Source of the DNA: Chloranthus sessilifolius
Taxonomy: Eukaryota > Streptophyta > Magnoliopsida > Chloranthales > Chloranthaceae
Length of the DNA: 64,000 nt
NCBI GenBank assembly: GCA_021018995.1
Contig: CM037586.1
Span: 153,306,060 to 153,370,059 of the forward strand
Reading direction: 5' to 3'
Shown: positions 32,055 to 43,050 of the stretch, piece after piece
Layout: each line of letters starts with the position of its first letter
Numbering within the stretch: the first letter of the stretch is position 1
Made by a program: the position numbers and the translations under genes
Notes under the pieces: generated by a model
The model's input: the letters and a program-made list of their open reading frames with translations, nothing else
What the model was told of the DNA's origin: nothing
Databases searched by the model: none

Positions 32055-32248
32055 TTTCTGAGAGGAACTTAAAAACAAAGGATTTTGTGTTTTGTAAGAA
32101 TCTGTCAGGAATCTGAGTGGTTTAAGAACGCATATGGTGAAAACCAGGAATCTGAGTTTGCTAAGAATCTGCCAAGATTCTGACTGTCCAAAATCTGAGC
32201 AAAATCTGAGCTTTTCTGGGAAAAACCAGGAAACACCTGAACGAGGCC
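32055..32248 (-). repeat. Harbinger right terminal and subterminal region
   Basis: Several AATCTGAG copies between 32,110 and 32,215, then the terminal repeat ending GAACGAGGCC. Mirrors the left end. Confidence 0.7.
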
Positions 32249-32519
32249 TTAGGGTGAGACCATCTCACGGTGACACTTATTATCCATCAATACAAGAGGA
32301 AAGGAGTACTTTATATATCCTTCATTAAAGTAACGACTGTTTAGAATGAAACTCCACAATTAGAACTTGACCTATTTTTTTCAATCTCAAAGAAGGCGTA
32401 CACAGATTTTTTTTGCTCTCTTGGGAACGCTAACTGTTTGTTTTTTCCTTGTGAGAGTTTTACTATCGATCTAATCTCCATTGGATTCAATTTGCTTCCT
32501 TGTTTACTATTTTCTATAT

Positions 32520-33810
32520 GAAGATCTTTGTTGACGAATGGAAGAAGAAGATGACCCTCACCGAGGTGGAATGTGAGGGTGTTGTCTTCAAAAGGGGTGA
32601 GATACATCTACCTTGTTGTGAAGAGAGGAAGTGCTACTTAGGGAAGATAATCACCAATAGAAAGTTGAATATAGATCTTGTAAATAACACCTTATTGAAA
32701 GCCTGGATAATGGCATTTTTCTTTTCCATTTTGATGATGAGAGTTAAAAAAATAGAATATTATAGAATGGCCCATGCTGTTTTGATAATAATCTCATCAT
32801 TTTCTCGGATTATGTAGCGGATATTTCATTGTCACATGTGAATTTCAACAAAGCATCTTTTTGGATTCGGATATATGGGCTGCCTCCTTGTGCTATGAAC
32901 AAAGATGGTGGGATCAAAATTGGAAATTATTTTGGCTGAGTGGAAAAGGTGGAAATGGCTGATGATGATAAAGCATGGGAAAAGTATATGAGGATGAGAG
33001 TTGAGATTGATATCACTAAGCCATTCATGAGAGGGTCATTGATTCACATTGAAGGACGTGATCCAGTATGGGCTCGTTTCCAATATGAAAGGCTTCCGCA
33101 CATATGCTACAATTGTGACATGCTGGGCCGCAATGAAAGAGGTGTACTTTGTCAACCATGATAGATAACCCATATGGTGTTGATCAATATGGTCCATGGC
33201 TCCAGATTCAGCAGGCTAGAGATGGCGTAGGTAAAAGTAAAGCTCTAGACAATTTTCAGCATGCGGAATGAAGATCGCCACTCAGATCGGTATCGGATTC
33301 CCATAGATCCAAACCAGAAGCATCAGTGATGGAAGAGGAGGCGACAGACCGGAGTCATAAAAATGAGTCAGCGACAATTCCTCGGGTTGCCTCGTTGAGT
33401 CATGTGAACAAGTCCAAGTGTGAGAAAATACTTGTATCAGGTGGTAGGAACACAAGTTCCAAAAGTGGTGCTAAACTACAAGGAAGTCATGCAAAAAAAT
33501 CGAAGATGGAGATGGACCTGGCAGATCATGATGGTTCCAAATGATAGATCCAAGGAGGTTTCTACAACCGTTCTAAGTATGGAAATCGTGGATGATGTGG
33601 AGATTAGGATGGGAGAAATAGAGGAAGGGAAAGGTATTATATTTAATTCAGATAATGACCATGGGTCTTTAAAGTATCCTACAATCCTGGATGGCTTTCA
33701 TATTCCTTACAATGAAATAGGTAAGGGTGATTTTGATTATAGTTTTGGCAAAACATGTGGCACCACATGTGGAGGAGTTAGGGGAAGCAAAAATGCAGCC
33801 AGGAATTGCA
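32520..33810 (+). pseudogene. LINE ORF1 (RNA-binding, zinc-knuckle) relic
   Basis: Readable pieces: KKMTLTEVECEGVVFKRGEI, RKCYLGKIITNRKLN (the DUF4283-like RNA-binding region of plant LINE ORF1), SFWIRIYGLPPCAMNKDG, RVEIDITKPFMRGSLIHIEG, and the zinc-knuckle region FQYERLPHICYNCDMLG. Stops and frame changes occur near 32,815, 32,940, 33,160 and 33,545. The zinc knuckle is damaged (the His is not in place). In active LINEs this protein coats the RNA. Confidence 0.72.
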
Positions 33811-34030
33811 CTACTTTGGGGACCTAATTTTTCGTGGCAGAGGCTATGGTTCCCATCCATCGACCTGATAACAAAAAAGGCGATGCCAAGTCGGAACTAC
33901 CTACGGGAAAAAAAAAATGAAGGGATTATTCGCCTAAGGAAGTATCAATCGACAAATTGGATGGCCGTGAGATCGAAAATTCCATTCCTTTTCTATCGGC
34001 AGGAGCTGCAAACTAGCCCCACCGGCAGCC

Positions 34031-34665
34031 ATGAAAATTCTCAATTGGAATTGTCGGGGGCTAGGGAACCCAAGGTCAATTCATGCCCTTTGCCATTTGG
34101 TGAAATTTGAAGATCCCGATGTTGTTTTCTTAATTGAAACAAAACTCAATAGTAGGAAGTTTGAAGTGGTTCGTCGGAAAGTCGGATTTAGGCGGGGCTT
34201 GCAGTTAATTGTCGTGGTCGAGCGGGTGGGCTTGCTCTTCTCTGGAAAGACGACGTTCAGTTGGTCATCCAAACATATTCAGTGCATCATATGGATGCAC
34301 ACGTAAGCTCTAAGGAAGGGGTGTGGAGGGTCACTGGAATATATGGCGCGCTAAAAGCACATAATAGGCAAAAGGTGTGGAATCTATTGTCAGGCTTGAG
34401 CAGACAATCTTCCATCCCATGGGTATGGGTTGGTGACTTTAACGAAATCATGTGGCTCTCTGAAAAGCTGGGCGGAAATGATCGTTGTTTCTCTCAAATG
34501 GCTAGTTTCAAAAACATCATCAACAATTGTAAGATGAGGGTTCTCAAGTTTGATGGTCCACACTTCACATGGGATAATGGCCGAGAAGGGGAGGAGTTCA
34601 TCACTGAGAGACTGGAACATGCACTGGCCATTCACTAATGGACAAATTGGTTCCCTGATTTCTAG
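34031..34665 (+). pseudogene. LINE ORF2, N-terminal part of the AP-type endonuclease
   Basis: Begins MKILNWNCRGLGNPRSIHAL and carries the catalytic Glu in FLIETKL, VTGIYG, and WVGDFNEIMW (catalytic Asp and Asn). It continues FDGPHFTWDNG and ERLEHALAIH, a stop, and WTNWFPDF. A frame change occurs near 34,300. It breaks off just before the Ser-Asp-His motif, which is found 11.8 kb downstream at 46,490. Confidence 0.82.
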
Positions 34666-34687
34666 GTAAGTCATCTAGTGACTTACC
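34666..34687. repeat. Hairpin at the left insertion junction
   Basis: Arms GGTAAGTCA (34665-34673) and TGACTTACC (34679-34687) with a 5-nt loop, at the point where LINE similarity stops. Confidence 0.75.
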
Positions 34688-34917
34688 CATAAATTGAAAA
34701 AACCATTGATCAGGAACAGTCGAAAAAGTCAGACCAGTGCGCTTATCTCTGGGAATCCTGAATATGGTGATACCACCGATTTCATTTACATATGCCTCTC
34801 CCCCATCAATTGGTACTAGTTGAAGTAATTGAAATTCCCATATTTGTCTGATAAGAAATGCAAAATGAAAAACGCAAGAAATAAGGATCCCTACTGGGAA
34901 TTAGATCTTGCCCCTTG
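34688..34917. other. Unidentified filler between LINE and plastid psbC sequence
   Basis: About 230 bp with an uninterrupted open frame on the minus strand (including VPIDGGEAYVNEIGGITIFR). I could not assign it to a plastid, mitochondrial or transposon gene. Confidence 0.4.
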
Positions 34918-35354
34918 GCTCTTTATTTTGGGGGTGTATATGATACCTGGGCTCCTGCGGGGACCAGGAGCGTATATGATACATGCACTTCATATTAGCC
35001 TGCGTTTCGTCTCTCCCTACTAGATGATGGAATGCAGTCAAGCTCCCTTCTACTACTCAAGGCTCTTTATTTTGGGGGCGTATATGATACCTGGGCTCCC
35101 GCGGGGGAGATGTAAGAAAAATTACCAACTTGACCCTTAGCCCAAGTGTTATATTTGGTTATTCACTAAAATCACCCTTTGGGAGAGAAGGATGGATTGC
35201 TAGTGTGGATGATTTATAAGATATAATTGGAGGACATGTCTGGTTAGGTTCCATTTGTATACTTGGTGGAATCTAGCATATCTTAACCAAGCCCTTTGCA
35301 TGGGCTCGCCGCACATTTGTATAGTCTGGAGAGGCTTACTTGTCTTATAGTTTA
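34918..35354 (+). pseudogene. psbC: Plastid-derived psbC (CP43) fragment, left part (NUPT)
   Basis: Nuclear copy of plastid DNA. CP43 is a chlorophyll-binding core antenna of photosystem II. Reads [15 protein letters not shown], then [53 protein letters not shown] and SGEAYLSYSL. The segment encoding [13 protein letters not shown] is present twice (34,918 and 35,061) with about 95 bp of rearranged sequence between. Stops have accumulated, including Trp codons changed to TAG. It is cut at 35,354 by a gypsy LTR and continues at 46,197. Confidence 0.88.
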
Positions 35355-37798
35355 TGTAATATCCCAAAAAATCACGTTAAACAGTGACCTCGAGATCCGT
35401 GCCCGACCAGTCATAGGTTTGACCGAATAGGAGTTCAATAGTTGGCATAGGGTGCGATGAACGGATGAGATGCGAGAATTCGAGTGAATGCGTGGAGATT
35501 GATGTGAATCCGAAGTCACATACACCTATTACGGTGTCTGTGCTCAACACACAAACTAGAGGAGAGATAAAAGGGTTTAATAACCCTAAAATAGATGTTT
35601 TGGTTGTTGAGAGAAAAGTAAAGAAGAGAGAGAGAGGAGTAAAGAAGGTGGTTAAGCAAGGAGTTATTGTGGGTGATTGGAAGGAAGATTCAAGCACTTA
35701 AGAGGTCGATTCAACGTGAAGGATCCGTTCAAGCCAAAGCGAGAACCCTAGCCTTTCCAACCACTTGACCTAATCAATGGGAGATTGATTGGAGGTAAAA
35801 TTCTTGTAAATTAAATGCATAGATTGAAGGGTTTTAGTGTAGTTAGAAATAGCTAAAATCATAGGATAATGGCTTAGATAAATGAAGAAAAAAGAGTAGG
35901 AAAAAGATTGAGAAGAACAGTCAAAAGGGGGCTGAATCTGGCAAATTCGATTAATCGAAATTGAGGTTCGATTAATCGATTTTCGCCAAGAAGTTGAAAG
36001 GTCAAAGGACCCCGATTTCGATTAATCAAATTGAGTCTCGATTAATTGACTTTGACTTTCGATTAATCAATTTTGGTATTGATTAATCGACTGGGAACCT
36101 CCAGTGAACTCCAATGGAGGGAAGATAAGGACTTGGAGAAATCGACTAATCGAAAGGAAATTTCGATTAATCGATTTAGAATTTCGATTGATCGATTTGG
36201 GATCGATTAATCGATTTTGGGAATTCGATTACTCGAATTGAGAATCGAATGGTTAGAGTGGAGAATTTTGATTAATCGAATTGGGATTCGATTAATCGAT
36301 TCGATTAATCGAATTTTGGAGTTCGATTAATCGACTGTGCCAGTTTTTATTGACTTTTGAGTTTGACTTTAAGATTCTTGGAGGGTCTTGGACTTTTCTT
36401 ATTGCATCTTTAGTGATGTATTGCATGTGTTATATTGTACCATAGGTGGTACGTGTGAGCTTGGGCACAATGAGCCACATGGGACCTTGATGCATGATCA
36501 AACAGAGACTTGAGGTAGGGAACACCTTGAACATGTACTTTATTTTGCAAGAGCATGTATGTAGTGATATAGAATTTAATTCAAACTGTTTTTGTTTCTT
36601 AAGAGTTGTGAAAAGTGTGCGTGTGTGACATCTAAAAGAGTAATCATAATGAGCCATTCCCAGGGGATGAGAAAATAAAGAAATAAGAGCATCAGGTGTG
36701 ATGCATGTGAATAGATACATCCCAGGGATGTATCCGAGATTGAATTATGTCTTATAGGGCCTAACTGATATAAGATAGCACACTTACACGGTGAATAACT
36801 ATATGTAAAGCACTTGATATTTTTGTTATTTGAGGTTTGATAGCGACGTGGGGATACCTCGACGAGGATATCCGTGACCGATCGGGTGAAAACCATAGGC
36901 CAGTCTGAAGGCTTATCCAGATAAGCACACCCTGTGGGTGTTGAATTGAGATATGTTGAATCCCCGCCACCGATCCCCAGGGGAAAGGGGCTTGGGTACT
37001 ATTGGTATTCCCAGGGAATACATTTAAAATTGTCTATATAGATGACGATGAAGGGTATCTCATCGGGGCTCGATGCTATATTGCTCGGGGACTACTTAAG
37101 TTGAAAGGTTAAGTTTTGCTTTAGGCCTTTTCAGTATCATTCATGAATAATTAAAATACATGAGTAAACTACCAGTAAAATATGATTATTTTCAACTATT
37201 GTTCATCAGTAACTGCATAGACACATCATGCATGGCATATCATGGAATATATGTGAGTTGTAATTTATATGTTCAATTGTGTTCTGTTCCCTATTGAGCT
37301 AGGATGTAGCTCACCCTTTAGACTATACGTCGCAAGTCCACTATTAGCAGCTGCCGAGGCTTCAGGGGACGTTGACCCTGGTGAGTCAGACCCGGCACTT
37401 GGAGACGAGTTGGAGCCACCTCCGGAGGGCTTCTTCTAGAGGACTCCGTTGTGCAGCTTTGAGAGTTTTTGTGAGCGTGTTTGTGCAGCTTGGTATGCCA
37501 AACCTTATTTTCATTAAATAATGTAATTAAGTCATGAGATTATTCTTTTGGGGCGAACCATCATTGATGATCAGCGATCATCGATGGTTCGGATCGGTTC
37601 TCCATTCATGCAGAGGCATGAAGGTAGAACTGTCTTTTGAGAAATATTTCAATGATAATTTAATTTCGCAGCTTTATTCATTATTTTAGTGCAGTTCATT
37701 GTTTGATATACCAATGTTTCGTGCATAGCTAAGGGGCACGGTCAAGATAATCGTGCTGATGGCACGGGTTTCGGGGTGCCGAAATCTGGGCTATCACA
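35355..37798 (+). repeat. Gypsy copy A 5' LTR (2,444 bp)
   Basis: Starts TGTAATATCCC and ends GGGCTATCACA, directly before the primer binding site. Contains the TCGATTAATCGA palindrome cluster (35,946-36,335). Homologous to 43,757-46,196 and to the copy B LTR. Confidence 0.92.
35946..36335. promoter_or_regulatory. Palindromic TCGATTAATCGA array, copy A 5' LTR
   Basis: About fifteen perfect or near-perfect copies of the 12-bp self-complementary motif TCGATTAATCGA, irregularly spaced. The ATTAAT core resembles homeodomain-type binding sites. A role as a U3 enhancer or protein-binding platform is inference. Confidence 0.55.
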
Positions 37799-37800
37799 AT

Positions 37801-37812
37801 TGGTATCAGAGC
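37801..37812 (+). other. Primer binding site (initiator tRNA-Met type), copy A
   Basis: TGGTATCAGAGC, two bases after the 5' LTR, complementary to the 3' end of plant initiator tRNA-Met. Confidence 0.92.
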
Positions 37813-37888
37813 AATTTCCTTTAGCAATTCTGACAATTATTCTTTTGTCAGAACATAGGGACTTCTGCTAACGAAACTTTAGTTTCAA

Positions 37889-39328
37889 ATGCAGCCGTCA
37901 ATGTCATCTAGAGGAAGAGGCCGACCGAGGAGAGGCCAACAGAGAAGTTTGCGTAGTGGAGATGATTACATCTCTCCTACCAATCGAGTATCTTTAGGAA
38001 GGAGTGAGGCCCCAGGGGGTAGCAGTAGTAGACAACAAGAGGAAGAGGATCGAGATTGTCAGGATCAAGATCTGAGAGAACAGGAGAGAGTGAGAGAAAG
38101 ACAGGAAGATAGAGAGGAGCGCCAAAGGATGATGCACACCATGGAGACTATGGCAGCCGCCATGGCCCAACAAGCTGCATCCTTTGTAGCTCATGCAGCT
38201 AGAGAGCAGTAGCCACCTACACCACCTGTGGGACCCGCACTACCTGTGCCTTCATCCTTCACGGAGTTTAGGAGGATGAGACCTCCTTTATTTTCTGGGC
38301 AGGCAGACACGATGGCAGCCGAAAATTGGTTGATAGAAATGGAGAAAGTTTTTAGCGTGCTGACATGTACGGAGGATGAGAGTGTAAGGTGGGCAGCCTA
38401 CATGCTAGATGGGGAGGCTGGGCCTTGGTGGAAGTCCGTGATACGGAATAGGGCCCAGGAGACCCCAGAGTTGCCGTGGACTTGGGAAGAGTTTGTTGAG
38501 GAGTTCAACAAACAGTATTTTCCAGAGGTGGTAAGAAATCAATTGGAAATTCAATTTTTGCAACTAGTGCAAGGGAGGATGACCGTGAGAGAGTATGGGG
38601 TTGAGTTTCTACGACTTGCCCGTTTTGCTCCGGATTACGTTGCTACCGACGTGATGAAGTCCAAGAGGTTTCAGCAAGGTTTGAAGCCTGAAGTTAGAGG
38701 AGGAGTAGCTCCATTTCAATTAAGGACCTATGAGGAGGTCATGAGCAAGGCACTAGTTGTGGAAGAGAAGAACAATAATAGATACAGGCAGAGAGAGTAA
38801 CAAAGAGGAGGCAATGATCAAGGAAGATCGGGGAACTACGAATCGGTGAATAAAAAGCCGAGGTTCGTGGCCCAAAATCAGAGACCACAGTTCCAAGGGG
38901 GTTTCGAAAGGCCGGCGCAACCGCATAATCAACAAAGATTTCCACTACTTGCGTCGGGGAGACCTTTACGCAATGAGAGCCTTGCCATGTCTACTGGCGC
39001 AACCGTCACACAGGGTTCTCGTACAGTTTCTTCCGTGCCTCGAGAGACTTGTGCAAAGTGTGGCAAGCCTCACAGGACAGTGGATTGCAGAGTGGGAACC
39101 AGGAGTTGTTTTCGATGTGGCAAGGTGGGCCACTTGATCAAATACTACCCTGTGGTTGATAAAGGAAAGACGGCTTCAGTTGCAGCGCCACGACCCATTC
39201 AAGCACGGAAGCCGATTGTTCATGGGAGAGCCTATGCAGTCACTGCTCAGGAAGCAGGGAACATGCACGACGTCATCCAAGGTGAGATTCTTTTAAATAA
39301 AGAAATTTCAATTTCATTAAAATTTTAG
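37889..39328 (+). pseudogene. Gypsy copy A gag
   Basis: Capsid/nucleocapsid precursor. Starts MQPSMSSRGRGRPRRGQ. A charged, probably coiled-coil stretch (residues about 45-105) follows, and then the retrotransposon gag domain (FRRMRPPLFSGQADTMAAENW, WKSVIRNRAQ, FNKQYFPEVVRNQLE). The nucleocapsid has CAKCGKPHRTVDC and CFRCGKVGHLIKYYP. In the second knuckle the last Cys is Tyr; copy B has Cys there. Stops at 38210 (CAG to TAG) and 38798 (CAA to TAA in comparison with B). Without splicing the frame ends at 39328; with removal of 39282-39447 it runs into pol. Confidence 0.88.
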
Positions 39329-39447
39329 ATAGAGAAGGTGCATTCATTAGGAGTTGTGTAGATTCTTAGTCTAGACACTAAATTTATATGTGAAATAGGG
39401 GTGTAAATTGATGTGTAAATTATTATATGTATGTATGTATACTATAG
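39282..39447 (+). other. Predicted intron between gag and pol, copy A (166 bp)
   Basis: Donor CAAG|GTGAGA and acceptor ACTATAG|GTAC. Splicing in phase 1 joins HDVIQ to GTLTVY and fuses the gag frame to the protease frame exactly. Retention ends Gag at the TAG at 39326. Copy B has the equivalent segment at 59259-59425. Confidence 0.68.
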
Positions 39448-42355
39448 GTACTTTAACCGTATATAAGAAAGGATGCTTCGTTGGATATGACGCTAGAGTG
39501 TTGATAGACCCAGGGTCTACCCACTCATTCGTCACTCCACGTTTTGCCAAGAGGATGAAGATAGTTCTAGAGGCGTTGGACTTTGTCCTATCTGTGTCTA
39601 TTCCGACTGGAGAGTTAGTGGACACAGAGTTAGCTTGCAAATCCGTCATCGTAGCAATTCGAGATCTGGATGTGCATGAGTTGGAGGCAAAGTTGATACT
39701 GCTGGGCATGCAAGGGTTTGATGTGATCCTTGGCATGGACTGGTTGGCACAGCATTGTGCAATAGTCGATTGTAAGAACAAGGTAGTCATTTTCAGACCC
39801 AACACAAGAAGATCATTTCGATTTCAAGGAGTGAGGTCATCACCTATGCCACTGATTTCAGTAGTGAAGGCTGAGAGAATGATCAAAAAGGGTTGCAGTG
39901 GGTACTTGGCTTTCCTAAATGAGGACAAGGAAGAAAAGAACGTCATCTCTGAGATAGCAATTGTGCGAAAGTTCGCCGACGTATTCCCAGAAGAGTTGCC
40001 TGGATTACCTCCAGAGAGAGAAGTAGAGTTTGCCATTGACTTAGCACCGGGAACGGAGCCTGTTTCAAAAGCACCATATAGAATGGCTCCGACTGAGTTG
40101 AAGGAGTTGAAAGAACAACTGCAAGAACTCATGGACAAGGGGTTTGTCCGACCGAGTGTGTCTCCATGGGGAGCACCGATCTTATTTGTCAAGAAGAAAG
40201 ATGGGTCAATGCGGCTATGCATTAACTATCGACAACTGAACAAACTCACTGTCAAGAACCATTATCCTTTACCTAGAATCGACGATCTATTTGATCAACT
40301 GCAAGAAGCGAGGTACTTTTCCAAGATCGACCTGAGATTTGGATACCATCAGTTGAGAGTCAAGGCAGAGGACATTCAGAAGGCAGCTTTCAGGACACGG
40401 TACGGACACTATGAGTTCCTTGTGATGCCATTTGGGTTGACGAATGCTCCGGCGTCTTTTATGGATCTGATGAATCGAGTGTTTAAACCACACTTGGACT
40501 CCTGCGTCATAGTGTTCGTTGATGATATCTTGATATACTCCAAATCTAAGACAGAACACGAAGAACATTTGAGGATTGCTCTACAGACGCTATGTGAACA
40601 CCAATTGTACGCCAAACTCAGCAAATGTGAGTTTTGGTTGGAAGAGGTTAGCTTTGTGGGACATGCTGTCTCAAAGCACGGTGTCACTGTAGATCCAGCA
40701 AAGATAGAAGCAGTGGTTAAATGGGAGCAACCAAAGACAGTGACTGATGTCCAAAGTTTTCTTGGGTTAGCAGGCTACTATCGACGTTTCGTCGAGGGGT
40801 TTTCAAAGATATCAGGACTTCTCACGAAGCTGACACGAAAGGATTCAAGATTCGAGTGGAGTGAGGCATGCGAGAAGAGTTTTCAAGAACTCAAGACGAG
40901 ACTCACTTCAGCTCCAGTACTAGCAATTCCTTCAGGCAGTGGAGGATACGCAGTGTACAGCGATGCGTCATACAATGGTTTGGGTTGTGTGCTCAACCAA
41001 CACAAGAAGGTGATAGCTTACAGATCAAGACAGCTGAAAGAATACGAGAAAAATTACCCGACTCATGACTTAGAGCTAGCAGCAGTCATTTTTGCGCTGA
41101 AGATTTGGAGACATTACTTGTACGGTGAGACATTTGAAATTTTCACCGACTACAAGAGCCTCAGATACCTGTTTACACAAAAGGAGCTCAACATGAGACA
41201 ACGTAGATGGATGGAGTTCCTTAAGGATTATAATTGTTCTATACAGTACCATCCAGCCAAGGCTAACGTGGTAGCCGATGCTTTGAGTTGGAAAAGTTCA
41301 GCTCAATTAGCTTGTTTAATTTTGGGTATGCACCGATGGAAATTATTAGAAGACCTGGCACTCTATGATGCAAACATTGAGTCGAAAGCTACAGGATCCT
41401 TTTTGGCTAACATATCAGTGAGACCAGTAATATTTAAGCATATCCATGATTTATAGATGAAGGATTCGATGTTAATAAAGATTCATCAAGATGTGGTTGA
41501 GGGCATCAGGCCAGACTTCTCAGTGAAAGAAGATGGTTCTTTATTGTTTAAGGGCCGTCTTTGCATTCCAAACAATGCCGAACTAAGACGAACGATTCTT
41601 GATGAAGCCCACAAGTCAAATTATGCTATCCACCCTGGTAGCACCAAAATATACCAAGACTTGAAAAAGAACTATTGGTGGAGAGGTTTGAAACAAGACG
41701 TGGCCGAATACGTGTCACGGTGTTTGACCTGTCAGCAGGTGAAGATTGATCATAGGCATCCTGCTGGACTATTGCAGCCTTTACCAATACCAGAATGGAA
41801 GTGGGAATCGATCTCTATGGATTTTATCATTGGATTATCGCGGACTGCCAAGAGACACAATGTCATTTGGGTAGTCGTTGATCGATTGACAAAATCAGCT
41901 CACTTCTTACCTTACAATATGATGTATATAGCAGGAAAACTGACAGACTTGTACATGAAGGAGATTGTAAGATTACACGGGATTCCGACCAGCATAGTTT
42001 CATATCGCGACCCATTGTATACGTCCAAGTTTTGGAAGAAATTTCAAGAAGGAATGGGAACGCGACTAGATTTTAGTTCAGCTTTCCATCCTCAAACTGA
42101 TGGGCAGACAGAGCGAGTGAACCAAGTGATAGAAGACATGCTCAGAGCGTGCATGCTAGATATGTAAGGATATTGGGATGAGTATTTACCGTTGATTGAA
42201 TTCGCATACAACAACAGTTTCCAAACGAGCATTGGCATGACACCGTATGAAGCTCTGTACGGACGACGATGTAAATGACCCATCAATTGGGAAGAAACAG
42301 GTGAGAAGTTTATTTTGGGGCCAGAACTACTTGAAGACAATGCCAGTCAGAATGC
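39448..42355 (+). pseudogene. Gypsy copy A pol: protease, RT, RNase H, integrase
   Basis: Protease ([12 protein letters not shown]). Reverse transcriptase: [45 protein letters not shown] and the catalytic FVDDILIY. RNase [34 protein letters not shown], and IFTDYKSL (normally TDHKSL). Integrase: the HHCC zinc region (SNYAIHPGS to CLTCQQVK) and core (SISMDFIIG, QTDGQTERVNQVIEDML). The second catalytic Asp of integrase is Tyr here (SYRDP, against SDRDP in copy B). Stops at 41454 (CAG to TAG), 42165 (CAA to TAA) and 42276 (TCA to TGA), then a net 5-bp loss and frameshift near 42,345. Confidence 0.93.
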
Positions 42356-42387
42356 GATAATCGAGAGAGGTCAAGTCGCATGAGTAG

Positions 42388-42850
42388 ATGAAAAGTTATG
42401 CCGACATCAAGCGGACTAGTGTCGATTACAAAGTGGGTGAACACGTGTTTGTGAAAGTGTCGCCTATGAAAGACGTAATGAGGTTTGGCAAGAGAGGGAA
42501 GTTAAGTCCCTGTTATGTTGGACCATTTGAAATTTTGAGACGCGTAGGTGAAGTTGCTTATCGCATTGGATTACCACCGTTATACGATCGGGTACATAAC
42601 GTTTTTCACATATCAATGCTCAGAAAGTATGTGAACGATCCATCTCATGTGTTAGGAAGTCAACCTTTGGAGATGTGTGAAGACATGAGCATGATAGAAG
42701 AACCGGTGGAGATCTTGGATCGAAAGGAACAAGTACTGCACACTAAAGTGATTCCCTTAGTGCTTGTTCAATGGAAGAATCATCCGACCGAAGAGGCTAC
42801 ATAGGAAAGAGAGGCCGATGTGAAGGAACAATATCCAGCCTTGTTTCCAA
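42388..42850 (+). pseudogene. Gypsy copy A integrase C-terminus with GPY/F module and chromodomain-like end
   Basis: GKRGKLSPCYVGPFEILRRV is the GPY/F module. The tail EEPVEILDRKEQVLHTKVI, VLVQWKNHPTEEAT resembles the chromodomain (CR type) used by chromoviruses to target heterochromatin. A stop at 42802 replaces the conserved Trp (TGG to TAG); after it the frame continues EREADVKEQYPALFPTT and ends near 42,857. Confidence 0.8.
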
Positions 42851-43050
42851 CCACTTGAGAATCAATTGTACCCCTGCAAGTGTGTTTGTGGATTTTGACA
42901 AAACTTGTAATCCAATGAAATTTTTGATCAAAGTAGGACGAAGAAAAATTTTTATATACACATGACCATGGTGATGTGTTTGGTATCATAAATTACCAAT
43001 GGAAATCAAGGAAACAAATCACTTTGAAAGTTTAAAGAACCTGATCAAAA

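Larger units (their letters stand above)
14566..32248 (+). mobile_element. PIF/Harbinger-type element, composite, about 17.7 kb
   Basis: The left end reads GGCCTCGTTCGGGAGTT and the right end, reverse complemented, reads GGCCTCGTTCAGGTGTT. Both ends continue into subterminal DNA with repeated CTCAGATT/AATCTGAG motifs. The flanking bases are TAA on the left and TTA on the right, compatible with the 3-bp TWA target preference of the superfamily. The interior holds a Myb/SANT ORF and a DDE transposase typical of Harbinger, two further ORFs, and apparently nested material. This is far longer than usual, so later insertions are likely. I found no closer right-hand end. Confidence 0.72.

Noticed and set aside
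35377-35697. Antisense ORF repeated at 43,610-44,050
   Set aside because: It is duplicated because it lies in the two LTRs; the predicted protein is low-complexity and not retained in copy B.
35946-36335. CRISPR-like reading of the TCGATTAATCGA clusters
   Set aside because: Spacing is irregular, the motif is only 12 bp, and the context is a plant LTR.
36430-36970. ORFs of about 70-106 codons on the minus strand of the gypsy LTRs (also 45,155-45,421 and 56,406-56,994)
   Set aside because: Antisense frames in LTRs, not conserved in length between copies; no domain seen.
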